Shown in pieces: positions 1 through 8,006 of a DNA stretch of 24,124 nucleotides. This stretch comes from an uncultured Limosilactobacillus sp. (lineage in GTDB: Bacteria > Bacillota > Bacilli > Lactobacillales > Lactobacillaceae): positions 1 to 24,124 of the forward strand of contig CALVFC010000008.1 of assembly GCA_944326735.1 (NCBI GenBank), in the 5' to 3' direction. Under the pieces are notes generated by a model. It had not been told where the DNA came from and made no database searches. It saw only the letters and a list, made by a program, of their open reading frames with translations. The position numbers and the translations under genes were made by a program. Each line of letters begins with the position of its first letter. Position 1 is the first letter of the stretch.

Positions 1-106
1 TAAATAATAAGTAGGCTGCAAAACTGTGTAGAAAACCATTGCATTTTTCTGTACTTTTAGCTTGCAAAATACATTTTAAGCCTTTATATGAGAAGCCATT
101 GTTTAA

Positions 107-628
107 TCAGTCATTTAAATTAGGAAATTCTTCAGTGTCAAAAATTTGTTGAAGTTGGTCAGCGTCTTGAATGATGTCATAGTAATAGCCGTGTTGGTTA
201 TTCCAGGCCATGATTGCAGAAAGCTTACCGAAAGTAAACCAAATCTGACTGTTAGAACTGTCGGCATCTGTCATTACCAATTTGAGAATAGTTTTTAAAA
301 CTACTTCCTGAAATTCGCTGTCTGCTCGCTGGCGGTTGATGATCTGATGCCCCAAGTCAGAAGCTTCATTTGAGATTGACCGTAAGAAATAGAATGGTGT
401 TGTATTGAATTCGTTGATGGAGAAGCTTGATTGATCAACCATTGTCATTATTATCTGTTCAACTAAGTCATACTTATCCCGATAATGCAGGTAAAAGGTG
501 TTGCGATTAATCAGCGCCTTGTTAACAATGTCGGTTACCGTAATTTTACTGAATGTCTTCTTTAATAGGAGGTCAGCCAGTGCTTGTTGAATTTCTCGCT
601 GGGTGCGTAATTTTCTTAAATCCGCCAC
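107..628 (-). CDS. TetR/AcrR-family transcriptional regulator
   Basis: This 173-aa protein is a one-component DNA-binding repressor type. Residues about 10-57 form the TetR helix-turn-helix, including the hallmark stretch TVTDIVNKALINRNTFYLHY followed by a D-K-Y-D-L segment; the rest is the helical ligand/dimer domain, which does not tell the ligand. The start is GTG at 628, with a weak GGTGAT element just upstream; no in-frame ATG precedes it. It is transcribed away from the MMPL exporter at 746, and the 117-bp gap contains a dyad over the exporter promoter, so it probably represses the exporter operon and perhaps itself (inference). Family assignment is secure; inducer and targets are not known. 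Confidence 0.9.
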   Translation of the reverse strand: MADLRKLRTQREIQQALADLLLKKTFSKITVTDIVNKALINRNTFYLHYRDKYDLVEQIIMTMVDQSSFSINEFNTTPFYFLRSISNEASDLGHQIINRQRADSEFQEVVLKTILKLVMTDADSSNSQIWFTFGKLSAIMAWNNQHGYYYDIIQDADQLQQIFDTEEFPNLND

Positions 629-683
629 TTTATCACCGCTTTCTAAACACTGTCGCTTTAATTGGCAGTGCTATTTTATTATC

Positions 684-716
684 TATAGTTTATTAAAATT
701 ATGCTGACTATAATTT
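684..716. promoter_or_regulatory. Candidate TetR operator and promoter of the MMPL operon
   Basis: A TATAAT -10 box lies at 709-714, 31 bases before the ATG at 746; the -35 is weak. A perfect 7-bp inverted repeat, AAATTAT (696-702) and ATAATTT (710-716) with a 7-base gap, overlaps the -10. A second pair, TATAGT (684-689) and ACTATA (707-712), surrounds it. A repressor bound here would occlude RNA polymerase. Position and symmetry are seen; binding by the neighbouring TetR protein is inferred. Confidence 0.5.
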
Positions 717-745
717 AGAAAGTCAATAAAGAAAGAGGAGAGAGT

Positions 746-3088
746 ATGGGAAAACTATTAAAGAAAATCGGCCAGTGTATGGCCAAACACGAGTGGACCG
801 CAATTATTATATGGTTAGTAGCATTACTCGGCTTCGGAACTATCGTAGCTAAGTTAGGCTCCAACTACAATGAGTCACTATCCATCTCGGGAATTCCATC
901 AACTGAAATTCAATCAACCTTAAAGAAGGAATTTCACCAGGACACTGATCATGGAACCCTTCAGGTTGTAATAAAAACCAAAGATAAGAAAGGATTATTG
1001 CAACCAAAAACAGAACAGGCAATTAATAGTGCCGTAACTAAGGCAAAGAAGAAACCACACGTAGCGTCTGTTACTAACCCTTATCAGGAACAAAAGTTTA
1101 GCAAAGATCTGACGACTACTTACGCAACGGTAACCTATGACCAGAAGACAAATTCGGTTACTCCAGCGACAATCCATAAGACGCAACAAGCTTTCAAAAC
1201 ATTAGATGACCAGAAGGGTGTTGAAGTAGAATACACCGGAACCGTTTCAATTCACCCGATGGGGGTTAATGAAATTGCCGAGCTGATTGGTGTCGCAATC
1301 GCTTTTGTCTTCATGATGGTCCTCTTTCGTTCCTTTATCACGGCTGGCTTACCAATCATTAGTGCGGTTACCGGTTTGGCACTGGGTCTTATAGTTATCG
1401 GAATTGGTTCTAACTACTTTGAGACCGCATCAGTCGCCCAGAGTTTGGCGATGATCCTCAGCTTGGCCTGTGGGATTGATTACGCCCTCTTCATCATCAA
1501 CCGTTATCGGACTAATCGTGCGACACAAAATGATTACCTTACAGCTCTTGGTGATGCCATGGGAACTGCAGGTAGTTCAGTACTATTTGCAGGAATCACA
1601 GTCATTATTGCAGTGTCGGGCTTAAGTCTGGTTGGTATTGACTTCTTGACGCAAATGGGACTAGCCGCTGCTGTTGGGGTGGCTTTTGCGATCTTATCAG
1701 CAATGACTCTGTTACCAGCACTGATTTCGTTAGCTCATCGGCACATTAAACCAGCAAAAGAAGAACCACATCACCGCAAGAACAAAAGTGGGATAGTTGA
1801 ACATACGATTATCAAGCACCCGTTTGTCACTGCGATTGCCAGTGTGCTGGTCCTTATAGCATTTGCCATTCCGTCTGGTCATATGAGATTGGGAATGCCT
1901 TATAATGGCGCATTACCAACTAACCAGACGGAACGAAAGGCTTACGATATTCTGTCCGATAAGTTTGGCGAGGGAATCAATGGTCAATTAATTGTTGTTG
2001 CCAAGTTAGACAAAAATGCCAGTCCGCAGGAAAAACAACAGACAGTCATGAAGATCACCGATCACCTGTCTAATATGAAGTACGTCAAGATGGCGACACC
2101 GGGGATGATCAGTGGCGGAGGTAAAGGTGGCTCTGGTCAATCCGGAATGCAACAAGGCCAGCAACCTCAACCTGGTCAAATGAATAATTCTCAACAACCT
2201 GGTAGTACCACAAGTGCTGCTCAACAATCAGCTAAACAGCAGCAAATGGCTGGTCAAGGACAGCCAGGTCAGCAAGCAAGTGCCGCTCAGCAACAGATGA
2301 TGCTTCAGCAGTCAGATGGTAAGCTACCCGACGGAAACTATGCTGTCTTCATGGTGATCCCTACCCATGGACCTGAATCAGTTAAGACTGATAAGTTAGC
2401 TCACAATATAAATAAATATTCCAAGACAACTGAAGATAAGATGAATACCAAACTCATTCTCACGGGATCCAACGCTATCAATATCGATATCGTTCAAAAG
2501 CTAAACCATGCCATTCCAATATTTGCTGGAATTGTTATGGCACTGGCCTTTGTCTTAATGATGTTAGTTTTCCGTTCCTTCATTATCCCGCTAGTTGCTA
2601 TGGCTGGCTTTGGAATGTCACTCTTGGCATCATTTGGTGCCTTGACCGCTGTCATGCAAGATGCCGTTATGCACACTGTTTTCGGTATTAGTAAGGGAGC
2701 ACCGATTATTGCTTTCTTACCAGTGATTGCAATTGGAATCTTATTTGGTCTGGCAATGGACTATGAAGTTTTCCTAGTATCACGGATTCGGGAGATTTAC
2801 CTGTTAACTGGGGATACTACTGAGGCAGTTCGCGTCGGTATGCGCGAAAACGCTAAGGTTATCATTACCGCTGGGTTAATTATGATTTCCGTATTCGGTA
2901 GTTTTGCCGTTACTACTAACCCAACTAGCAAATCAATCGGGTTAGCACTAGCCTTTGGGGTCTTCTTTGATGCCTTTATCGTCCGATTGATCTTTGTACC
3001 AGCAATGATCAAGCTTTGTGGTAAGTGGAACTGGATCTTCCCGAGGATGCGGACAAGTAAGATTGAACAACAAAAACGTGAAAAATAG
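746..3088 (+). CDS. MMPL/RND-family membrane transporter
   Basis: This 780-aa polytopic membrane protein is of the MMPL (YdfJ-like) branch of RND permeases, which export lipids, drugs or other hydrophobic compounds using the proton gradient. It shows the duplicated RND plan: a membrane helix near residues 17-37, an extracytoplasmic domain, helices from about 174, a second helix near 360, a second outer domain and a second helix bundle from about 587. The two MMPL signature segments are GIDYALFIINRYR (Asp245) and MDYEVFLVSRIRE (Asp672), the likely proton-relay positions. Residues about 453-527 are an unusual Gln/Gly/Ser/Met-rich low-complexity insert in the second outer loop. AGAGGAG precedes the ATG by 5 nt. 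It is the first gene of a three-gene operon under probable TetR control. The substrate cannot be told. Confidence 0.93.
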   Translation: MGKLLKKIGQCMAKHEWTAIIIWLVALLGFGTIVAKLGSNYNESLSISGIPSTEIQSTLKKEFHQDTDHGTLQVVIKTKDKKGLLQPKTEQAINSAVTKAKKKPHVASVTNPYQEQKFSKDLTTTYATVTYDQKTNSVTPATIHKTQQAFKTLDDQKGVEVEYTGTVSIHPMGVNEIAELIGVAIAFVFMMVLFRSFITAGLPIISAVTGLALGLIVIGIGSNYFETASVAQSLAMILSLACGIDYALFIINRYRTNRATQNDYLTALGDAMGTAGSSVLFAGITVIIAVSGLSLVGIDFLTQMGLAAAVGVAFAILSAMTLLPALISLAHRHIKPAKEEPHHRKNKSGIVEHTIIKHPFVTAIASVLVLIAFAIPSGHMRLGMPYNGALPTNQTERKAYDILSDKFGEGINGQLIVVAKLDKNASPQEKQQTVMKITDHLSNMKYVKMATPGMISGGGKGGSGQSGMQQGQQPQPGQMNNSQQPGSTTSAAQQSAKQQQMAGQGQPGQQASAAQQQMMLQQSDGKLPDGNYAVFMVIPTHGPESVKTDKLAHNINKYSKTTEDKMNTKLILTGSNAINIDIVQKLNHAIPIFAGIVMALAFVLMMLVFRSFIIPLVAMAGFGMSLLASFGALTAVMQDAVMHTVFGISKGAPIIAFLPVIAIGILFGLAMDYEVFLVSRIREIYLLTGDTTEAVRVGMRENAKVIITAGLIMISVFGSFAVTTNPTSKSIGLALAFGVFFDAFIVRLIFVPAMIKLCGKWNWIFPRMRTSKIEQQKREK

Positions 3089-3103
3089 AAAGGATAAATT
3101 AAT

Positions 3104-4276
3104 ATGACTGAAGAATTTATGAAATTCAATAATCATTGGTCGTCACAGAAATTCAGTAAGAATATGTTACAAGACGCCCTCGTCAAACATGTTTTAGGGT
3201 TAATTAATTACCGAATGGCCGATGTCGGTGAAGTCTTAGAGGTAAACGCTAATTTGAAGAACGGTGACGAACAAACCTGGATCAGCGCCTGGGCTACGAT
3301 GGCAAATCGTTTGCAGGAGCGGGCGGTACAATATGAACAAGCTAACAAGCTGGTCAGTGCAGGTAGCGCATACCTTCGTGCTTCAACCTATTGGCGAGTT
3401 GCTTTGATGTACTTCGGAGATATTGCGGATCCGCGAATCAGACAGTATTGTAGACTTAGCCAGAGTTGCTATGATAAGTCAATGAAACTTTCCGGGTATC
3501 CCGGTAAAGCAATTGAAATTCCTTATGAAAATACGACTCTACCAGGGCACTATTTTCAGTCACCACACGCTAACGGAAAGTCGCCACTGCTGATTGTCGT
3601 TCCTGGTCGTGATACTTGGGCTGATGATACACGTTGGGTAACAGACGCTGCAATTAAGCGTGGCATTAATGCTTTGACCTTTGATGGCCCAGGTCAGGGA
3701 ATGACCCTTCGACTTCAGGGGTTACCATTCCGACCTGATTTTGAAAACGTCATGAAACCTGTCTTAGACTTTGCTGAGGGACTATCTGATGTGGATTCAT
3801 CACGAATTGGCGTGATGGGAATGAGCTTTGGTGGCTTCCAGGTTCCCCGGGCAGCAGCTTTTGATAAGCGAATCAAGATATGTATTGCTGATCCTGGTAA
3901 TATTGCTTGGGGTAAAATGATTGGACAGCGTTTGAATAAGATCCTAGCCTTACCAAAGAGATTGCGACCAGTAATGTTGGAATACATGCTTAAAGACTAT
4001 ACCTGGAAGCATGGTTGCTCTGAAAAAGAATTGTTGCCGGAATTAGCTAAATATGACAATAGCGATATCATTGATCAAATTCAGTCCAAAGTATTGGTAC
4101 TGAATGGGGCAGCTGAGATTAATCCAGAGGCTGCCAAGGAATTCTATAATCAGCTAACCAGCCCGAAGGATTACTTGTTTTTTGATGAGAATTCAACAGC
4201 TCAACAGCACACACAGATGGGTGGTTATGCTCCGGCGAGTGAAATGATTTTCAACTGGATTGAAGACAACTTGTAA
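3104..4276 (+). CDS. Alpha/beta hydrolase (FrsA-like esterase family)
   Basis: This 390-aa protein has a long helical N-terminal part (about residues 1-140) in front of an alpha/beta hydrolase fold, the plan of FrsA/DUF1100-like and acyl-hydrolase proteins. The nucleophile elbow is GMSFGG with Ser241; DGPGQG (near residue 195) is the conserved strand-loop before it; a likely catalytic His is His369 in QQHTQMGG. The acid residue is less clear, since the usual aspartate loop reads NGAAEINPE. No signal peptide is visible, so it is probably cytoplasmic. It starts 15 bases after the exporter with an AAAGGAT ribosome site and is followed 14 bases later by a reductase, so the three are probably co-transcribed. 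Hydrolysis of an ester or amide linked to the exporter's substrate is inference. Confidence 0.85.
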   Translation: MTEEFMKFNNHWSSQKFSKNMLQDALVKHVLGLINYRMADVGEVLEVNANLKNGDEQTWISAWATMANRLQERAVQYEQANKLVSAGSAYLRASTYWRVALMYFGDIADPRIRQYCRLSQSCYDKSMKLSGYPGKAIEIPYENTTLPGHYFQSPHANGKSPLLIVVPGRDTWADDTRWVTDAAIKRGINALTFDGPGQGMTLRLQGLPFRPDFENVMKPVLDFAEGLSDVDSSRIGVMGMSFGGFQVPRAAAFDKRIKICIADPGNIAWGKMIGQRLNKILALPKRLRPVMLEYMLKDYTWKHGCSEKELLPELAKYDNSDIIDQIQSKVLVLNGAAEINPEAAKEFYNQLTSPKDYLFFDENSTAQQHTQMGGYAPASEMIFNWIEDNL

Positions 4277-4290
4277 GTGGGGCGTGTTAA

Positions 4291-4935
4291 ATGAAACTTT
4301 GCATTTTTGGTGCAACCGGACGGACCGGAGAAGAACTGGTTCTCCAGTCTTTAGAAAAGAAATATTCAGTTATTGCCTATGTTCGTCATCCAGATAAGTT
4401 AACCCATCGTGACCAAATAACGGTGGTAACTGGTGAGTTAAACGACATTGATAAAATGGCGTCGGCTATGAAAGGTTGTGATGCGGTTTTAGTGGCGCTT
4501 GGTAATCCGGTTTCTAATAGCAGTGGAAAATTGTTTGCTCTTGCTATTCCAAACATTATTGAAGCAATGGATAAAGCAGGAGTTAAGCGCCTAATTAGCC
4601 TATCAGCTTTAGGTGTTGGTGCTACTTATGAAAATACCCGTTATCCATATCGGATGGGGGCTAAAGGATTCTTAAAGGGAAATTTTGCTGATCATGAGGC
4701 TGGTGAAAAGCAATTACCATCTTCTGATCTCGATTGGACGACTGTTCATCCCGGTCCACTATTTAATGGCGAAAGAAGTGAAAATCCGCTGGTTAGGGAT
4801 GCAGCATCTGGCTACAAAATGCCAGGAGCACCGCGTACTAACCGAGCAGACGTGGCTAAGGTGATGTTACAGATTATTGGTGACCCACAGACCTACATGA
4901 AGCAACTTATCATGTGTTCTAAGCAAGATGATTAA
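4291..4935 (+). CDS. NAD(P)H-binding atypical short-chain reductase (NmrA/SDR_a5-like)
   Basis: This 214-aa Rossmann protein is of the NAD(P)H-binding family related to NmrA and biliverdin-reductase-B-like proteins. The N-terminal GATGRTGEE (residues 7-15) is the glycine-rich nucleotide loop; VRHPDKL near residue 31 fits NADP phosphate binding; LISLSALGVG (about residues 103-112) is the strand leading to the active-site region; TVHPGPL near 151 is also typical. There is no classical YxxxK pair, as expected for atypical members. It is the last gene of the TetR-controlled operon, after the hydrolase. It may reduce or sense a small molecule or the redox state; the substrate is unknown. Confidence 0.85.
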   Translation: MKLCIFGATGRTGEELVLQSLEKKYSVIAYVRHPDKLTHRDQITVVTGELNDIDKMASAMKGCDAVLVALGNPVSNSSGKLFALAIPNIIEAMDKAGVKRLISLSALGVGATYENTRYPYRMGAKGFLKGNFADHEAGEKQLPSSDLDWTTVHPGPLFNGERSENPLVRDAASGYKMPGAPRTNRADVAKVMLQIIGDPQTYMKQLIMCSKQDD

Positions 4936-4974
4936 GATGATTGTTTATTATAATCACAAGTTAATCACCACTAG

Positions 4975-5201
4975 GAAATCATACAGGCTGGACGACAGTT
5001 TATTACATGGTGGTGGACTGGCACACTCTTTGTTGCAATCGGGTTGTTTTTGAGCACTCATCATTATCTAAAACGGTTGGAAAATTAATTTCACCATTTA
5101 TTACTCAGTTATTCTGGGGTGCGTTAATTCTGATTTTAATTTTAGTAGTTGCTTTTTCACTATTAGGCATTCACCCATTAGCAATCGCCATCAAAAATTA
5201 A
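4975..5201 (+). pseudogene. Possible decayed membrane-protein remnant
   Basis: The 380-base gap between two operons (4936-5315) has no intact gene. One frame (4975-5088) reads a 37-codon membrane-like segment with FITWWWTGTLFVAIGLFLST and then stops. An overlapping frame (about 5082-5201) continues with a strongly hydrophobic stretch, LFWGALILILILVVAFSLLG, and ends in IHPLAIAIKN. Two adjoining transmembrane-like segments in different frames, without a good start or ribosome site, suggest the frameshifted tail of a lost transporter. A real 64-aa peptide starting at 5007 is less likely because its N-terminus is not membrane-like and has no ribosome site. The parent family is not recognised. Confidence 0.3.
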
Positions 5202-5205
5202 TTAC

Positions 5206-5270
5206 TTGGCACCATTTGATATCAGTTTGGCACCATATGATATTAATTATTCTCTTCTTCAGCATATACT
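5206..5270 (+). promoter_or_regulatory. Promoter of the SDR-AraC operon with AraC-type direct-repeat half-sites
   Basis: Two near-identical 17-bp direct repeats, TTGGCACCATTTGATAT (5206-5222) and TTGGCACCATATGATAT (5227-5243), differ at one base and are spaced exactly 21 bp start to start. They end where the -35 of a TATACT -10 box (5265-5270) should lie; that -35 (around 5243-5248, TTAATT) is poor. Two same-orientation half-sites 21 bp apart abutting a weak -35 is the classic layout for activation by an AraC-family dimer, and such a regulator is the second gene of this operon. The repeats are seen; the regulatory role is inferred. Confidence 0.6.
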
Positions 5271-5315
5271 AGAATCAACATCAAACGAAAGATAAGATTT
5301 TGAGGAGGAATTATT

Positions 5316-6107
5316 ATGTCAAAAGAAACTGCTTTAATTACTGGTGCTACAGGTGGTCTTGGAATGGAATTTGTTAAGATCCATGCGCAAAAAGGTGGGA
5401 ACCTTGTTTTAGTCGGCCGGAACCCACAAAAGCTTGCCCAACTCGAACACGATATTACTAACAAATACCACGTTAAAGTGATGACCATTGCAGTTGATTT
5501 CACACAGTTCGATGCTGCCGAAGAAATTTTTGAAAAATTACAAGAAACTAACACCCAAGTCGACTATTTAATTAATAATGCAGGACTTGGGGGACAAGGA
5601 ACTTTCCTCGATCGGACAATGGAACAAGATATTAATATGGCTAAGGTTAACATGATTGTTCCCACAAAATTAATGAAGCTAATCTTGCCACAAATGGTTA
5701 AACGAGGAAAAGGACATGTCCTAAATGTTTCCTCATCTGCTGCCCTTATTCCTGGACCATTACAAGCTGAATACTATGCGACAAAAGCTTATCTCACATC
5801 ATTAAGCGATGCCCTTTGGTACGAATTAAAAGACACAGGGGTAACTGTGACAGCCTTAATGCCGGGCGCAATGGACACCGGATTTGCTAAAGCTGGTGGA
5901 CTTACTGATACAAAAATGTTTGCTAATGGTGTTAGTCCACAAAAAGTTGCCGAAGAAGGCTACCAAGCAATGCTCGATGGCAAATTAAATGTATTTGCAG
6001 GTTTACCTGGTTGGCAACGGCCATTTGTTAGCTTGATGCCAATGATGCCTAAAAAGCCAACAATGAAGTTTGTGGCAGACCAACAATCAAATAATAAAAA
6101 GAAATAG
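5316..6107 (+). CDS. Short-chain dehydrogenase/reductase (classical SDR)
   Basis: This 263-aa cytoplasmic oxidoreductase is of the classical SDR family. It shows the cofactor loop TGATGGLG (residues 9-16), an Arg after strand two (VGRN) that favours NADP, the NNAG motif near residue 88, the Ser strand NVSSSA near 140, and the catalytic YxxxK at Tyr153-Lys157. The length is typical. The sequence resembles the DltE/YqjQ-like group of SDRs, whose substrates are mostly unknown. The ribosome site GAGGAGG sits just ahead of the ATG. The gene is followed 9 bases later by an AraC-family regulator, so the two form an operon; a regulator controlling the enzyme's own expression in response to its substrate is a fair inference. 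Confidence 0.93.
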   Translation: MSKETALITGATGGLGMEFVKIHAQKGGNLVLVGRNPQKLAQLEHDITNKYHVKVMTIAVDFTQFDAAEEIFEKLQETNTQVDYLINNAGLGGQGTFLDRTMEQDINMAKVNMIVPTKLMKLILPQMVKRGKGHVLNVSSSAALIPGPLQAEYYATKAYLTSLSDALWYELKDTGVTVTALMPGAMDTGFAKAGGLTDTKMFANGVSPQKVAEEGYQAMLDGKLNVFAGLPGWQRPFVSLMPMMPKKPTMKFVADQQSNNKKK

Positions 6108-6116
6108 GTGAATTAG

Positions 6117-7100
6117 GTGGAAAAATTTATTATTGATGGCCGTTATGGAAAATTGCTAGCCGCTAACGGAATTAATCCGCAAGAAATTTTGCGGATTGCC
6201 AAATTACCAGTAGATACATTTGCCCATCAGCAATTAAAATTAACTGAACAAGAGTACTTCGCAATGATCAATGCTATTGATTCGGTAACCGAAGATCCGC
6301 TATTCCCAACTAAATTAGTTGCCACTGATAATATTGAAACCTTTTCTCCGCCTATTTTTGCTGCATATTGTAGTAAAAATGGTTATCAATTTCTTAAACG
6401 GTTGGCGCACTATAAAAAATTAATCGGTCCTGTTACTTATAACAGTACGCAAAAACCCGATACGTTAACAATAACTTTGACATCGCTTAGCGCAACGGAA
6501 CCCTTACCTAACTTCTTTGTCAAAGGTGAGTTTGCGTTCATGATTCAACTAATGTCAGCCGCCACTGGTCAAACAATAAAGCCGATTAAAATTACCGCAA
6601 CTTTCAACGATGACCAGCCAGCAATTATTGATTACTACGGCGTTCCCTTTGAGCTAGGTACAGCTAATTCCATTACATTCAAAATGGCAGATTTACTTGT
6701 CCCCTTCACTACGGAGAACACTCCAATCCTTGAATATCTCGAACCAGAATTAAAGAAAAAATTAGCTGACCTGGACATCGATGATTCATATGGAAAACGA
6801 GTTCGGAGTTCCTTAGTAGAACTATTGCCTCGTGGTGAAGTAGCAATTGAATACGTTGCCCAATCGCTTGGCATTAGTAAAAGAACACTCCAGCGAAAAT
6901 TAAAGGCTGAGAATACTAACTTCCAACAACAATTAAATGCAACGCGAGAAATGCTAGCTAAAAATTATCTGTTGAATACAACAATGACAATCGATGATAT
7001 TGCCTTTCTCTTGGCTTACCAAGAAACCAATTCATTTCTTCGCGCCTTTAATATCTGGACCGGAATGAGCGCGCAACAATATCGCGAAAATCATCGTTAA
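6117..7100 (+). CDS. AraC-family transcriptional regulator
   Basis: This 327-aa regulator has an N-terminal arabinose-binding-like domain of the AraC/OruR type (about residues 15-200, where LTEQEYFAMINAI is typical) and a C-terminal double helix-turn-helix. The first helix pair includes VAQSLGISKRTLQRKLKAE near residues 246-264; the second ends in FLRAFNIWTGMSAQQYRENH at the C-terminus, a standard AraC ending. The start is GTG at 6117, 9 bases after the SDR stop, with AGGTG upstream; no nearby ATG gives a better fit. It is likely the activator acting at the direct repeats at 5206-5243. The effector is unknown. Confidence 0.9.
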   Translation: MEKFIIDGRYGKLLAANGINPQEILRIAKLPVDTFAHQQLKLTEQEYFAMINAIDSVTEDPLFPTKLVATDNIETFSPPIFAAYCSKNGYQFLKRLAHYKKLIGPVTYNSTQKPDTLTITLTSLSATEPLPNFFVKGEFAFMIQLMSAATGQTIKPIKITATFNDDQPAIIDYYGVPFELGTANSITFKMADLLVPFTTENTPILEYLEPELKKKLADLDIDDSYGKRVRSSLVELLPRGEVAIEYVAQSLGISKRTLQRKLKAENTNFQQQLNATREMLAKNYLLNTTMTIDDIAFLLAYQETNSFLRAFNIWTGMSAQQYRENHR

Positions 7101-7108
7101 AAAATTGT

Positions 7109-7155
7109 AATAAAATCCCCTGTATGCAGCTTTGACACATGCGGGGGATTTTATT
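7109..7155 (+). terminator. Rho-independent terminator after the AraC gene
   Basis: AATAAAATCCCC (7109-7120) pairs with GGGGATTTTATT (7144-7155), a 12-bp perfect stem with A-rich and T-rich flanks, placed right after the AraC stop codon. The T-run is part of the stem, so it could work in both directions. Confidence 0.85.
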
Positions 7156-7194
7156 ATTGGGTATACGTTGTTGGTGTCATGATAGTCTAATAGC

Positions 7195-7226
7195 CTGTTC
7201 TAACAGTTAGGATGTCGTTAGAACAG
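7195..7226. repeat. Perfect 10-bp inverted repeat in the GNAT upstream region
   Basis: CTGTTCTAAC (7195-7204) and GTTAGAACAG (7217-7226) are exact inverted copies with a 12-base spacer; the spacer start also allows a competing CTAACAGTTAG fold. No T-run follows, so it is not a terminator. It lies about 130 bases before the acetyltransferase gene and could be an operator or an mRNA hairpin. The function is not known. Confidence 0.5.
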
Positions 7227-7354
7227 AAAAGTATTGAAAGTTTACCTTTATTAATTCAAAGCTGTAGTCAGCCTTATCAACTGGTGCTTGAAATGAGACA
7301 GTCTGTTTGCTATGCTATCAACAAATTTTGAATGCTTAAAGGAGAGTTTTACTG

Positions 7355-7810
7355 ATGACAGTTGATGTTCATGAAATAAAGAGAGAAGAAGTTGCGCCAG
7401 CACTAAAATCGACCAAGAAATTAGCAGAGTTTGAAGGGTGGGCTGATACGATTACAACTGATGTAGACCAAATGACCCATGACATTTTTCAGACTACGCC
7501 ACAAAAGTTTCACTACCTAGTGGCAACAGTTGACGGGTATGTGAAGGGGATTCTGTGCTACTATTTTCTGCACTATCCTGTTCAAGGACAACCAGATGTC
7601 TGCATTGACCAACTCTTTATTGACCAAAGTGCGCGTGGCCATCAACTGGGAACAAAGCTAATGGACGCTGTTAAGGAAGCCGGCCGTGAGCACGGTTGCG
7701 GAGTAATCAAGTGGCACGTTAAGCCGTGGAATAAGAAGGCACAAAACTTTTACCACAAACAAGGGGCCGTTGAGAATACCGATTGGCTGGATTACCAGGT
7801 AAAATTGTGA
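7355..7810 (+). CDS. GNAT-family N-acetyltransferase
   Basis: This 151-aa protein has the GNAT fold and transfers an acetyl group from acetyl-CoA to an amine. The acetyl-CoA binding motif A reads IDQLFIDQSARGHQLGTKLM (about residues 86-105), with the RGxxxG-type loop ARGHQLG. The later strand with PWNKKAQNFYHKQGA (about residues 125-139) is the usual motif B with the Asn-x-x-Ala-x-x-x-Tyr helix. The length is normal. An AAAGGAGAG ribosome site precedes the ATG. It stands alone, after the AraC terminator and convergent with the aldo-keto reductase operon. The substrate cannot be predicted. Confidence 0.9.
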   Translation: MTVDVHEIKREEVAPALKSTKKLAEFEGWADTITTDVDQMTHDIFQTTPQKFHYLVATVDGYVKGILCYYFLHYPVQGQPDVCIDQLFIDQSARGHQLGTKLMDAVKEAGREHGCGVIKWHVKPWNKKAQNFYHKQGAVENTDWLDYQVKL

Positions 7811-7947
7811 TGTCGAATTAGATCTCTCTTGAATAATTATATTGAAGTGATCTGCAATATAAACCAGTAAAATCGAGAAAGCAGGGGGCTTCAATTACTT
7901 TAACCATTCCTTATAGAAATTAAGTTTTAATAGAATAAATAAAAATA

Positions 7948-7986
7948 ACCCAAGAGTGGCTCAGGACAAGAAGACCATTCTTGGGT
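7948..7986 (-). terminator. Terminator of the aldo-keto reductase operon
   Basis: ACCCAAGAGTGG (7948-7959) pairs with CCATTCTTGGGT (7975-7986), a 12-bp stem with one G-T pair. Read on the minus strand the stem is followed by TATTTTTATTTATT, a good T-run, so it mainly ends the leftward reductase transcript. It may also stop the convergent GNAT transcript. Confidence 0.8.
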
Positions 7987-8006
7987 GTTTGTGTATATTG
8001 CGTTAA

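Noticed and set aside
1..106. Possible tail of another gene or a terminator at the left edge
   Set aside because: AT-rich, no frame with recognisable protein and no stem of useful length; I see nothing firm here.
4938..4956. Hairpin TGATT...AATCA as terminator of the MMPL operon
   Set aside because: Only a 5-bp AT-rich stem, no T-run.
5007..5201. 64-aa small membrane protein as a real gene
   Set aside because: No ribosome site, the first 25 residues are not membrane-like and look like an out-of-frame reading of the neighbouring fragment; remnant is more likely.
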